Both the position numbers and the translations under genes were made by a program. A stretch of 37,606 bases of DNA from Colwellia_A sp041890515 (GTDB lineage: Bacteria; Pseudomonadota; Gammaproteobacteria; Enterobacterales; Alteromonadaceae): the NCBI GenBank assembly GCA_041890515.1, contig JASDWX010000130.1:1-37606 (forward strand). The letters run 5' to 3'. Positions 17,261-26,182 of the stretch are shown here, piece by piece. Numbering within the stretch: the stretch's first letter is position 1; each line of letters starts with the position of its first letter. Below the pieces are notes generated by a model. That model was not told the DNA's origin. It searched no databases and saw only the letters and a list, made by a program, of their open reading frames with translations.

Positions 17261-18895
17261 ATGGAATCTCAACGCAGTTTTCTTTTTATTGCCCTTATGG
17301 TTGTTACTTATTTGTTATTCACTGAATATCAAGAAGATAATGCTGTAATAGACCAAACAGCAATAAGTCAAACAACAAATCAAGTTACATCAGGTGATAG
17401 CGATTCTATTCCTGAATCTTCAAGTTCAGCAATGCCAATGGCTACAATGCAAAAGGCTAGTGAACAAGTAATCACGATTAATACTGATGTTCTAGTTGTA
17501 AAAATAGATACAACTGGTGGAGATATTATTGATGCTAAGCTAGTAAAGTTCGATACTGAGCAAGGTAACGGTATTCCATTTACGGTGATGCAAAACGGCA
17601 ACCGTAAATACATAGCACAAAGTGGCTTGATTGGTGCTCAAGGTATAGATAAAGCGTCAGGACGTCCAGTTTATCTAACAAGTAGCAACTCATACACACA
17701 AACAGGTGAAGATCCACTAGTCGTTGATTTACAATATACCGCTGAAAATGGGTTAAACGTAATTAAACGTTTTACGTTTACAAAATCTGGCTATAGCGTA
17801 AGTGTTGAATACATTATTAATAACACAGCCGCGTCTGCAGCTAGTGTTCAAATGTACGCACAATTAATTCAGTCAACGGTTGTAGAAAGTGGTAGTTCAT
17901 TAATGCCTACTTATCGCGGTGCCGCATATTCAACAACTGAAGATCGTTATGAAAAATACGATTTTGACGATATAAAAGAAACTAAGTTAAACGTAACTAC
18001 CGCTGGTGGATGGGTAGCAATGTTAGAACATTATTTTGTTTCAGCATGGGTACCTAACCAAACTGTTGATAACCAAATTTATTCTAGTTATTCAACAAAC
18101 AGTGAAGCTATTATAGGTTACAAAACTCCTTCATTAACTATCCAACCAAATAGCCAAGCAACAACTTCAGCTATATTTTATGTTGGCCCGAAAGATCAAT
18201 ATGTACTAGATGAAATTGCACCATTCCTAGGTTTAACGATTGATTACGGATTTTTGTCGATGATCAGTAAGCCGCTATTTTGGTTATTGCTACAAATTCA
18301 GTCTTTAGTGACTAACTGGGGTTTTGCAATTATTGTCATTACCTTAGTTGTAAAGGGTGCAATGTATCCTCTAACGAAAGCACAATATACTTCAATGGCA
18401 AAAATGCGTGAACTGGCTCCGAAGATGGCACAGTTAAAAGAGCGTTTTGGTGATGACCGTCAAAAGATGTCACAAGCTACAATGGAAATGTACAAGAAAG
18501 AAAAAGTTAACCCAGCTGGTGGTTGTTTGCCAATGATCATTCAAATGCCTATATTCTTAGCATTGTATTGGGTATTTTTAGAAAGTGTTGAATTAAGACA
18601 TGCACCTTTCTTCTTCTGGATAGAAGATCTTTCGACAATGGACCCTTATTTTATATTACCGGTATTTATGGGTGTGAGTATGTTCGTGATGCAAAAAATG
18701 CAACCGATGACTATACAAGATCCAATGCAACAGAAAATTATGCAATATATGCCCGTAGCATTTTCTGTATTCATGGCTTGGTTCCCATCAGGTTTAGTAC
18801 TTTATTGGTTTGTGAGTAACATGATTTCAATTGCACAAATGAAGATTATTTTCAGCGGCATTGAAAAAGCAAAATTAGCGAAAGCTAAAGATTAA
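17261..18895 (+). CDS. yidC: Membrane protein insertase YidC
   Basis: Inner-membrane insertase acting alone or with SecYEG; known substrates include Fo subunits a and c. It is 544 residues (E. coli 548). There is one N-terminal helix (about 6-20), a large periplasmic beta domain (about 65-315) and the conserved five-helix core (about 335-530). Conserved segments include YPLTKAQYTSMAKMR, NPAGGCLPMIIQMPIFLALY and FPSGLVLYW. The groove residue that is Arg366 in E. coli is Lys365 here (TLVVKGAMYP). The gene ends the rpmH-rnpA-yidD-yidC unit and is followed by a strong terminator. Confidence 0.97.
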   Translation: MESQRSFLFIALMVVTYLLFTEYQEDNAVIDQTAISQTTNQVTSGDSDSIPESSSSAMPMATMQKASEQVITINTDVLVVKIDTTGGDIIDAKLVKFDTEQGNGIPFTVMQNGNRKYIAQSGLIGAQGIDKASGRPVYLTSSNSYTQTGEDPLVVDLQYTAENGLNVIKRFTFTKSGYSVSVEYIINNTAASAASVQMYAQLIQSTVVESGSSLMPTYRGAAYSTTEDRYEKYDFDDIKETKLNVTTAGGWVAMLEHYFVSAWVPNQTVDNQIYSSYSTNSEAIIGYKTPSLTIQPNSQATTSAIFYVGPKDQYVLDEIAPFLGLTIDYGFLSMISKPLFWLLLQIQSLVTNWGFAIIVITLVVKGAMYPLTKAQYTSMAKMRELAPKMAQLKERFGDDRQKMSQATMEMYKKEKVNPAGGCLPMIIQMPIFLALYWVFLESVELRHAPFFFWIEDLSTMDPYFILPVFMGVSMFVMQKMQPMTIQDPMQQKIMQYMPVAFSVFMAWFPSGLVLYWFVSNMISIAQMKIIFSGIEKAKLAKAKD

Positions 18896-18914
18896 TTTTT
18901 AAATAATAAATGTT

Positions 18915-18942
18915 AAAGGCGACCTATTTGGTCGCCTTTTTT
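18915..18942 (+). terminator. Intrinsic terminator after yidC
   Basis: A perfect 10-bp stem AAAGGCGACC (18915-18924) with GGTCGCCTTT (18930-18939), a 5-base loop and a T-run to 18942. It separates the rpmH-yidC unit from mnmE. Confidence 0.93.
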
Positions 18943-18962
18943 ATTTCTGCTCAATAAATGTT

Positions 18963-18968
18963 TATAAT
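18963..18968 (+). promoter_or_regulatory. Putative mnmE -10 element
   Basis: A perfect TATAAT lies 27 bp before the mnmE ATG and just after the yidC terminator. The -35 at the right distance is weak (TTTATT), so the promoter call is moderate. Confidence 0.5.
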
Positions 18969-18995
18969 AGCCTCGCTCCCTCATAGGAAATAATT

Positions 18996-20372
18996 ATGAC
19001 TGAAATTTTATATCAAAAAGAAACCATTGCAGCACAAGCCACAGCACCAGGTCGTGGTGGCGTTGGCATTATAAGAATATCGGGTCCAGAAGTTAAAAGT
19101 GTGGCTCAGGCTATTTTAGGAAGAATACCTGAAATTAGAAGAGCAGAATATTTACCCTTTAATGATGCAAAACAGAACGTATTAGATCAAGGTATAGCTT
19201 TATATTTTAAAGCCCCCCACTCCTTTACAGGTGAAGATGTACTTGAACTACAAGGACATGGTGGACCAGTAGTTTTAGATATGATCTTAAAAGAGATTTT
19301 AGCACTTCCAAAAATTCGCATGGCTAAACCTGGTGAGTTTAGTGAACAAGCTTTTATCAACGACAAATTAGATCTTACCCAAGCTGAAGCTATTGCAGAT
19401 TTAATAAACTCAAGTTCAGAGCAAGCAGCTCGATGCGCATTACATTCAATGCAGGGTGATTTTTCTAAACTCGTTAATCAACTCGTCGAAAGTACAATTC
19501 ATTTAAGAATGTATGTAGAGGCGGCTATTGATTTTCCAGAAGAAGAGATAGATTTTCTTGCTGATGTAAAAGTAGTGAATGATCTAAAAAAGATTATTAC
19601 ACAAGTTGAAAAGGTTCAGAGTCAAGCGCATCAAGGCAGTATTATTCGTGAAGGTATGCGAGTAGTTATAGCAGGACGACCTAATGCAGGTAAATCAAGC
19701 CTATTAAACGCATTAAGTGGTAGAGAAGCAGCAATAGTAACTGACATAGCAGGAACAACACGAGACGTACTCTCAGAACAAATTCATATTGATGGAATGC
19801 CACTGCATATTATAGATACGGCAGGCTTGCGTGACAGTAACGATCAGGTTGAGCAAATAGGCATTGAACGTGCTTGGAAAGAGATAAACCAAGCAGACCG
19901 AGTGCTACTTATGGTTGATGCGAGTGATGATGACAGTGAAGATCCGCAAAAGTTATGGCCAGAATTTTTTGAAAAATTACCTAAAAATATTGGCTTGACC
20001 GTAATTAAAAACAAAGCTGATGTTAAAGCTATTAAAACTGGTTTTTCAGAGAGCAATAATCTACCAAACGTTACGTTATCAGCTAAGAATGGTGATGGCA
20101 TACCTGAGTTAAAAGAACACTTAAAAAGTATTATGGGTTATCAAGGTAATACTGAAGGTGGCTTTATGGCAAGACGACGTCATTTGGCTGCATTAGAACA
20201 AGCACATCACCATTTAATTATTGGCTTAGACCAACTTGAATCTTATGTTGCAGGAGAAATTCTTGCTGAAGAATTACGTTTATGTCAAATAGAACTCAAT
20301 AAAATAACCGGTGAATTTACCAATGACGACTTATTAACTGAAATTTTTTCGTCGTTTTGTATTGGAAAATAA
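18996..20372 (+). CDS. mnmE: tRNA modification GTPase MnmE
   Basis: GTPase that, with MnmG, installs the cmnm5/nm5 group on the wobble uridine of certain tRNAs. The 458 residues contain the N-terminal formyl-THF-binding domain, a helical domain and an inserted G domain: Walker A GRPNAGKSS (227-235), IAGTTRD (251-257), DTAGLRD (274-280) and NKAD (339-342). The C-terminus CIGK holds the invariant Cys. Its partner gene mnmG is 0.9 kb downstream beyond mioC and oriC, so the pair flanks the origin. Confidence 0.98.
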   Translation: MTEILYQKETIAAQATAPGRGGVGIIRISGPEVKSVAQAILGRIPEIRRAEYLPFNDAKQNVLDQGIALYFKAPHSFTGEDVLELQGHGGPVVLDMILKEILALPKIRMAKPGEFSEQAFINDKLDLTQAEAIADLINSSSEQAARCALHSMQGDFSKLVNQLVESTIHLRMYVEAAIDFPEEEIDFLADVKVVNDLKKIITQVEKVQSQAHQGSIIREGMRVVIAGRPNAGKSSLLNALSGREAAIVTDIAGTTRDVLSEQIHIDGMPLHIIDTAGLRDSNDQVEQIGIERAWKEINQADRVLLMVDASDDDSEDPQKLWPEFFEKLPKNIGLTVIKNKADVKAIKTGFSESNNLPNVTLSAKNGDGIPELKEHLKSIMGYQGNTEGGFMARRRHLAALEQAHHHLIIGLDQLESYVAGEILAEELRLCQIELNKITGEFTNDDLLTEIFSSFCIGK

Positions 20373-20401
20373 CGCTTAATTTATATAAATAAAGGATTAA
20401 A

Positions 20402-20845
20402 ATGAGCTCATTTCAAATTATTGTAGGTAGTATGTTGGGTGGAACTGAGTATGTTGCCGAAGCCTGTGAAGACACTTTATTGGCATTAAATCACCAAACG
20501 AACCTCCATTTACAGCCTAAATTTGAACAAATAAACAGCAATGATCAGACTTGGTTAATTTGTACGTCAACTCATGGCGCAGGCGACTTCCCAGACAACA
20601 TTCAAAATTTTGTTGAAGATCTTAAAAATACGACGATCGATCTATCCCCAGTTAACTTTATGATCATAGGAATAGGAGATTCGAATTATGATACCTTTTG
20701 TAAAGCTGCTAACAATATAAAAACCATAATGTTATCAAAGGGATGTAAAGAGAAGGTAACCATTAAAACGTTCGACATGAGAGAAGAAATAGATCCAGAG
20801 GATCTAGCTCAACAGTGGTTAATAACAAATAAAGATCTTTTATAA
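20402..20845 (+). CDS. mioC: Flavodoxin-like protein MioC
   Basis: A 147-residue FMN-binding protein of the flavodoxin superfamily; E. coli MioC supports biotin synthase activity. The FMN phosphate loop is GSMLGGTEYVAEA (about 8-20) with STHGAGDFPDN (about 56-66) and GIGDSNYDTFC (about 91-101) as the other FMN loops. Located immediately before oriC, as in E. coli, where mioC transcription enters the origin. Its stop codon lies in a 9-bp GATC-containing hairpin (20832-20852). Confidence 0.94.
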   Translation: MSSFQIIVGSMLGGTEYVAEACEDTLLALNHQTNLHLQPKFEQINSNDQTWLICTSTHGAGDFPDNIQNFVEDLKNTTIDLSPVNFMIIGIGDSNYDTFCKAANNIKTIMLSKGCKEKVTIKTFDMREEIDPEDLAQQWLITNKDLL

Positions 20846-21185
20846 AGATCTTACACATAAGTTATCAACAAAACTGTTAACTAAAAAAACCTATTGTGGA
20901 TAAGTCTGGGTAAAACCTATTAATTTCTTATTATTATTCAGTGTATATAATTTACATTTATTTCACTTGTGGATAAGTCGCTGTTTTGATCATAGGTTTA
21001 AAGCCCTTTGATCAAAGATTGATCACAGTGTTATGATCAAACTAATAAACTGTTATATAAAGAGAAAAAGTACTTATCAACAGAAAAGTGCTTTACTAAT
21101 AAGTAATAGTAATAAGATCTCTTTAAAGATCTTATATATTATAAGAAGGATCACACTCAGATCTTTTTAATCAATTGATCATTCC
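20832..21185 (+). other. oriC: Chromosomal replication origin oriC
   Basis: Intergenic mioC-mnmG region with the E. coli layout. DnaA boxes: TTATCAACA at 20862-20870 and 21074-21082 (plus), and perfect TTATCCACA on the minus strand at 20895-20903 and 20968-20976. There are ten GATC sites between 20847 and 21180 for Dam methylation and SeqA. Three AT-rich 13-mers start with GATCT at 21116, 21128 and 21160 and form the likely unwinding element next to mnmG. TGATCA occurs five times. The order box cluster then unwinding element toward mnmG matches E. coli. Confidence 0.92.
21116..21172 (+). other. Likely DNA unwinding element of oriC
   Basis: Three 13-mers resembling the E. coli GATCTNTTNTTTT repeats: GATCTCTTTAAAG (21116), GATCTTATATATT (21128) and GATCTTTTTAATC (21160). 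They lie on the mnmG side of the DnaA boxes. The middle part is almost pure A/T. Confidence 0.75.
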
Positions 21186-21280
21186 CCTCATCACAAAAAA
21201 GCGCTAAAATACGTTCCCTAATTTTTGAATAACAGATTATTCAATAAATAATGTAAAGTTTAACCAAGGTCTAAAAATTT

Positions 21281-23170
21281 ATGTGGTATCAAGAATCTTA
21301 TGACGTAATCGTAGTCGGTGGTGGTCATGCCGGAACAGAAGCATGTCTGGCAGCAGCACGTATGGGTTGTAAAACATTATTGTTGACACATAACATCGAC
21401 ACCTTAGGTCAAATGTCTTGCAATCCAGCCATTGGCGGAATTGGTAAAGGTCATTTAGTAAAAGAGATTGATGCTTTAGGTGGATTAATGGCAACTGCGA
21501 CTGATCACGCTGCAATTCAATTTAGAACGTTAAATGCCAGCAAAGGACCTGCAGTTCGAGCAACTAGAGCTCAGGCTGATCGCATTTTGTATAGATCCTT
21601 TGTTAGAAATCATTTAGAAAATCAAGAAAACCTCACGATCTTTCAGCAACCTTGTGATGATCTTATTTTAGAAAATAACAAAATTGTTGGTGTTTCAACG
21701 CAGATGGGACTGAAATTTAAAGCGAAGTCAGTCGTTTTAACCGTTGGTACTTTTTTAGCTGGGCAAATTCATATAGGTTTAAATAATTACCAAGGCGGCA
21801 GAGCTGGCGATCCATCAAGTGAGAACTTAGCAAAAAAATTACGAGATATGCCATTTCGTATAGATCGTTTAAAAACAGGTACACCACCACGCTTAGATGC
21901 CAGAAGCTTAGATTTTTCTAAAATGGAACAACAACCCGGAGATGATCCTCGTCCGATCTTCTCATTCATGGGTTCTAGAGATGATCATCCAGCACAAGTA
22001 CCCTGTTACATCACACATACAAATGTTAATACACACGACATTATTAGAAATGGTCTCGATAGATCACCGATGTATACAGGTGTTATAGAAGGAATTGGTC
22101 CGCGTTATTGTCCTTCAATAGAAGATAAGATCACTCGCTTTGCCGATAAAGATTCACACCAAATATTTGTTGAACCTGAAGGTTTAACAACACATGAAAT
22201 CTATCCTAACGGGATTTCGACAAGTTTACCTTTCGATGTTCAAATGGCGATGGTTCGTTCAATTAACGGTTTTGAAAATGCACATATCACTCGACCAGGT
22301 TACGCGATTGAATATGATTATTTTGATCCTCGTGATTTAAAACAAACGTTAGAAAGTAAGTTTGTCGAAAACTTATATTTCGCTGGACAAATTAATGGTA
22401 CAACAGGCTACGAAGAAGCTGGTGCTCAAGGTTTACTCGCGGCCACTAATGCAGCAGCTCGTGTGCAAGGTAAGGAAGAACTTATCTTAGGAAGAGATCA
22501 AGCTTACATGGGTGTATTGGTTGATGATTTAGCGACATTAGGTACGAAAGAACCTTACCGTATGTTTACTTCACGTGCTGAGTACCGTTTATTGTTAAGA
22601 GAAGACAACGCAGATATTCGTTTAACCGAAAAAGGCTATAAGCTTGGTTTGGTCGATGAAGATCGTTGGAAATCATTCAATGAAAAAATGGAAATAGTTG
22701 AACTAGAACGCCAACGTTTGAAATCAACATGGATCCAAAAAGATCATCAAGTCGTTGACCAAATTAATCCATTACTAAAATCTGATATCAGCAGAGAAAA
22801 TAGTTTAGAGGATCTCGTTCGTCGTCCTGAATTACGTTACGAAGATCTAATGAAAATTGAAGGTATTGGTCCTGGAGTTGATCATAAGCAAGCAGCTGAA
22901 CAAATTGAAATTCAAATTAAATATGCGGGTTACATTGATAGACAACTCGATGAGATATCTAAAAAGAAGCGTCACGAAAATACACTCATTCCGATTGATT
23001 TTAATTTTACACAAATATCTGGTTTATCAAACGAAGTAGTAGCAAAATTGAGTGATGCTCGTCCAGAGACTATTGGTAAAGCATCACGTATTTCTGGTAT
23101 AACCCCTGCAGCAATATCATTACTATTGGTTTATCTTAAAAAACACGGTTTATTACGTAAAACTGCCTAA
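21281..23170 (+). CDS. mnmG: tRNA uridine 5-carboxymethylaminomethyl modification enzyme MnmG (GidA)
   Basis: FAD-dependent partner of MnmE in wobble-uridine modification. The 629 residues equal E. coli MnmG. The FAD site is VVGGGHAGTEACLAAARMG (about 11-29). Family motifs MSCNPAIGGIGKGHLVKEID, LKTGTPPRLD and GYEEAGAQGLLAATNAA are all present. The C-terminal helical domain (about 550-629) binds MnmE. It is the first gene to the right of oriC; its promoter probably includes TAAAAT at 21205-21210, and in E. coli such transcription helps origin opening. Confidence 0.98.
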   Translation: MWYQESYDVIVVGGGHAGTEACLAAARMGCKTLLLTHNIDTLGQMSCNPAIGGIGKGHLVKEIDALGGLMATATDHAAIQFRTLNASKGPAVRATRAQADRILYRSFVRNHLENQENLTIFQQPCDDLILENNKIVGVSTQMGLKFKAKSVVLTVGTFLAGQIHIGLNNYQGGRAGDPSSENLAKKLRDMPFRIDRLKTGTPPRLDARSLDFSKMEQQPGDDPRPIFSFMGSRDDHPAQVPCYITHTNVNTHDIIRNGLDRSPMYTGVIEGIGPRYCPSIEDKITRFADKDSHQIFVEPEGLTTHEIYPNGISTSLPFDVQMAMVRSINGFENAHITRPGYAIEYDYFDPRDLKQTLESKFVENLYFAGQINGTTGYEEAGAQGLLAATNAAARVQGKEELILGRDQAYMGVLVDDLATLGTKEPYRMFTSRAEYRLLLREDNADIRLTEKGYKLGLVDEDRWKSFNEKMEIVELERQRLKSTWIQKDHQVVDQINPLLKSDISRENSLEDLVRRPELRYEDLMKIEGIGPGVDHKQAAEQIEIQIKYAGYIDRQLDEISKKKRHENTLIPIDFNFTQISGLSNEVVAKLSDARPETIGKASRISGITPAAISLLLVYLKKHGLLRKTA

Positions 23171-23196
23171 TTAAATTATTTAAACGCGAAAAATAA

Positions 23197-23829
23197 ATGA
23201 CACTTAAAACTCAACTGACATTATTAATTGATAAAAGCGAATTATCACTCACAGAAAACCAGATAGATTTATTAATTCAGTATGTTGAATTATTAGATAA
23301 GTGGAACAAGGCTTATAATTTAACCGCTGTTAGAGATACCACTGATATGTTAGTTAAACATATTATGGACAGTTTGATGGTAGGGGAAAAACTTAAAGGG
23401 CAATCTTTTATTGATGTTGGTACTGGACCTGGATTACCAGGTATTCCATTATCTATTTTATACCCTGAGAGAAATTTTGTTTTACTTGATAGCTTAGGCA
23501 AAAGAATAACTTTCTTACGACAAGTTGTTTTTCAGTTAAAGTTAAAAAATGTAACACCGGTTTTATCAAGAGTTGAAAAGTATCAACCAGAGGTCTTATT
23601 TGACGGAGTGCTAAGTAGAGCATTTGCATCACTTGAAGATATGGTCAATTGGTGTCAACATCTAATTGCAGATGAAACGGGACGATTTTTTGCACTAAAA
23701 GGTCAATTTCCCCGCGAAGAAATAGAACAATTGCCAGAACATATAAAGTTTGTAGACAGTAGCGAAATAATCGTGCCTAATTTGCAAGGTGAACGCCATG
23801 TCATTGAACTAAAAAAAATAAAAAAATAA
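23197..23829 (+). CDS. rsmG: 16S rRNA (guanine-N7)-methyltransferase RsmG
   Basis: S-adenosylmethionine-dependent enzyme that methylates G527 of 16S rRNA; its loss is known to give low-level streptomycin resistance. The 210 residues (E. coli 207) contain the SAM motif FIDVGTGPGLPGIPLSILYP (about 69-88) followed by the acidic motif LLDSLGKRITFL. The start follows mnmG by 26 bp. The 3' end runs into three tandem A7T units, giving the C-terminus KKIKK. Confidence 0.97.
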   Translation: MTLKTQLTLLIDKSELSLTENQIDLLIQYVELLDKWNKAYNLTAVRDTTDMLVKHIMDSLMVGEKLKGQSFIDVGTGPGLPGIPLSILYPERNFVLLDSLGKRITFLRQVVFQLKLKNVTPVLSRVEKYQPEVLFDGVLSRAFASLEDMVNWCQHLIADETGRFFALKGQFPREEIEQLPEHIKFVDSSEIIVPNLQGERHVIELKKIKK

Positions 23830-23858
23830 AAAAATAAATAATTACTTTCGAGGTTATT

Positions 23859-24656
23859 GTGGGAAAAATCATTGCGGTTGCTAACCAAAAAGGTGGGGTT
23901 GGCAAAACAACTACATCAGTAAATTTAGCTGCCTCTCTTGCAGCGACAAAACGAAAAGTTTTATTAATTGATTTAGATCCCCAAGGCAATACCACCATGG
24001 CCAGTGGTATCGATAAATATAAAGTACATGCAACGAGTTACGAATTATTGGTTGAAGAGAAACCATTTGATGAAGTTGTATGCAGAGAAACATCAGGGCT
24101 TTATGATTTAATTGCTGCTAATTCAGATGTTACTGCCGCTGAAATCAAATTAATGCAAGTTTACTCACGAGAACAGCGTTTAAAAACAGCTTTGGCTCCC
24201 GTTCGAGATAAATACGATTTTATTATTATTGACTGTCCACCTTCATTAAATATGTTGACGGTAAATGCAATGACGGCGGCTGATTCTGTGTTAGTGCCCA
24301 TGCAATGTGAATACTATGCATTAGAAGGTTTAACGGCATTAATGGATACCGTTGCACAATTGACATCTGTAGTGAATAGTAAATTACATATAGAAGGCAT
24401 ATTACGTACGATGTATGATCCACGTAATCGACTAGCCAATGATGTATCTGAACAGTTAAAACGTCATTTTGGTGATAAGGTTTATCGTACCGTGATCCCA
24501 CGTAATGTCCGTTTAGCTGAAGCACCCAGTTTTGGTTCTCCTGTAATGTATTATGATAAGTCATCAACAGGTGCTAAAGCGTATTTAGCACTAGCAGGTG
24601 AAATATTACGTAAAGCAGAAAAGAATAAACCTAAACTCCAAAAAAAAATTGACTAA
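23859..24656 (+). CDS. parA: Chromosome partitioning ATPase ParA (Soj)
   Basis: Deviant Walker-type ATPase that moves ParB-parS complexes and so segregates newly replicated origins. The 265-residue protein has KGGVGKTTTSVNLA (11-24), with the signature first Lys, LIDLDPQGNTTM and IIDCPPSLN. The start codon is GTG at 23859 with GAGG about 6 bases upstream. It belongs to the chromosomal type, without the N-terminal HTH of plasmid ParA. parB follows after 26 bp. Confidence 0.97.
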   Translation: MGKIIAVANQKGGVGKTTTSVNLAASLAATKRKVLLIDLDPQGNTTMASGIDKYKVHATSYELLVEEKPFDEVVCRETSGLYDLIAANSDVTAAEIKLMQVYSREQRLKTALAPVRDKYDFIIIDCPPSLNMLTVNAMTAADSVLVPMQCEYYALEGLTALMDTVAQLTSVVNSKLHIEGILRTMYDPRNRLANDVSEQLKRHFGDKVYRTVIPRNVRLAEAPSFGSPVMYYDKSSTGAKAYLALAGEILRKAEKNKPKLQKKID

Positions 24657-24682
24657 CCATTTCGATAAATCGAAGGAAAATT

Positions 24683-25567
24683 ATGAGTCCAGCAAAACGT
24701 AGAGGCCTAGGTCGTGGTCTTGATGCATTATTAACATCAAATAAAGAAATAGATGATGCGGCTCACAGTAATTTAACTTCTGCTGATGATAGTGAATTAC
24801 AATATTTACCAATAGAACAGTTACAGCAAGGTAAATATCAACCTCGTAAAGATATGTCAGCTGAAGCTTTGGAAGACTTATCTAATTCAATTCGTTCTCA
24901 AGGGATCATCCAACCTATTGTCGTTCGAAATGTAAATGCCAATACCTATGAAATAATTGCAGGTGAGCGTCGTTGGCGTGCAGCACAAATAGCTGAAATA
25001 GATAAAGTTCCTTGTATTATTAAAAATGTTGAAGACGAAGCTGCGATTGCTATTGCTCTTATTGAAAATATTCAACGAGAAGATCTAAATGCAATGGAAG
25101 AAGCAATAGCATTAGAACGGTTATTAACAGAGTTTGAGTTAACGCATCAAGAAGTCGCTAATGCTGTTGGTAAATCTAGGACAACAGTTTCTAATTTATT
25201 ACGTTTAAATAAACTCAATGAAGACGTTAAAACGTTACTTGAGCACGGTGACATAGAAATGGGTCATGCGCGTGCATTGTTAGCGTTAGAAGATGACTTA
25301 CAAAGCAATACAGCTAGAACCTTAGTTGCTAAAGATTTAACCGTACGTGAAACAGAAGCGCTGATTAAAAAAATTCAAGCCCCAGAAAAAATAGTAGAAG
25401 AAGCGGTTAAAGATCCAGATACTAAAAGCTTAGAACAAAATTTATCTGAAAAATTTGGTTCTCAAGTCACTATTGCCCACAACAAAAAAGGTAAAGGAAA
25501 GTTGGTAATATCGTATACCAATTTAGATGAGCTCGATGGAATAGTCGCTCGCTTTCGTTCTTTTTAG
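24683..25567 (+). CDS. parB: Chromosome partitioning protein ParB (Spo0J)
   Basis: CTP-dependent DNA clamp that loads at parS and spreads. It is 294 residues. Features: a basic N-terminus (KRRGLGRGLDALL) that stimulates ParA, the CTP-binding motif GERRWRA (94-100), the ENIQREDLN motif, an HTH (EVANAVGKSRTTVSNLLRL, about 155-173) and a C-terminal dimerisation domain. The target parS sites are the two palindromes in recF. It is the last gene of the mnmG-rsmG-parAB run and ends at a terminator. Confidence 0.97.
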   Translation: MSPAKRRGLGRGLDALLTSNKEIDDAAHSNLTSADDSELQYLPIEQLQQGKYQPRKDMSAEALEDLSNSIRSQGIIQPIVVRNVNANTYEIIAGERRWRAAQIAEIDKVPCIIKNVEDEAAIAIALIENIQREDLNAMEEAIALERLLTEFELTHQEVANAVGKSRTTVSNLLRLNKLNEDVKTLLEHGDIEMGHARALLALEDDLQSNTARTLVAKDLTVRETEALIKKIQAPEKIVEEAVKDPDTKSLEQNLSEKFGSQVTIAHNKKGKGKLVISYTNLDELDGIVARFRSF

Positions 25568-25600
25568 TCTGTCCTAATATCATATCTAATTTTTAGCACA

Positions 25601-25627
25601 AAAATAGGGCGTCAAGTGCCCTATTTT
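25601..25627. terminator. Terminator after parB
   Basis: Perfect 10-bp stem AAAATAGGGC (25601-25610) and GCCCTATTTT (25618-25627) with a 7-base loop. It separates parAB from the atp operon. Confidence 0.88.
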
Positions 25628-25763
25628 GTTGCATTAACATCATAAATCAGTATACTTGCGCTGACTTTTTGAAGTTAAATTTTTTACTTTAAATGAAGAA
25701 TGAGTTATACGAATTCCTTCGTTGTTTTAATACATAGCTTTTAATCGAAATATTTGATAATTA

Positions 25764-26165
25764 ATGAGTGTGAATTTTTTTAATAATAAAAATACACTGA
25801 CAAAAGCCGGACAAAAGATTGCCTGTCAACAAATAGGCTTTTCTATTCTCGTTGTATTAATTTGTACTTTATTCACCTATTTTTATTGGGGACTACTAAG
25901 CGCACAATCAGTTATAGCTGGAGGTGTCGTTACTGTAATTCCTAATTGTTTATTCGCCTTTAAAGCATTCAAATATGCAGGGGCTAGCGCTTCTAAATTA
26001 GTGATAAAATCCTTTTTTAGTGGCGTAAAATTAAAAATGCTTTTGATGGCGGTTTTATTAATATTCGCTTTCAAAATAATGGTTATATTACCGATAGCAT
26101 TTTTTGGAACATTTTTTTTAGTAATGGCTTTGCCGTTATTAACACCATTTTTATTTAAACTTTAA
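25764..26165 (+). CDS. atpI: ATP synthase accessory protein AtpI
   Basis: Small inner-membrane protein encoded at the head of the atp operon; it is thought to assist c-ring assembly. The 133 residues hold four hydrophobic segments (about 27-47, 50-72, 88-106 and 108-130). GGVVTVIPNCLFAFKAFKYAG is the conserved family loop, split across the second segment. No clear Shine-Dalgarno sequence is present before the ATG, in line with low expression of atpI in other bacteria. The atp promoter should lie in 25628-25763, but I could not place it. Confidence 0.9.
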   Translation: MSVNFFNNKNTLTKAGQKIACQQIGFSILVVLICTLFTYFYWGLLSAQSVIAGGVVTVIPNCLFAFKAFKYAGASASKLVIKSFFSGVKLKMLLMAVLLIFAFKIMVILPIAFFGTFFLVMALPLLTPFLFKL

Positions 26166-26182
26166 TCATTGGGAATATTAAT

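Noticed and set aside
25628..25763. atp operon promoter
   Set aside because: A promoter must be here or nearby, but no -35/-10 pair with good spacing stood out, so no position is given.
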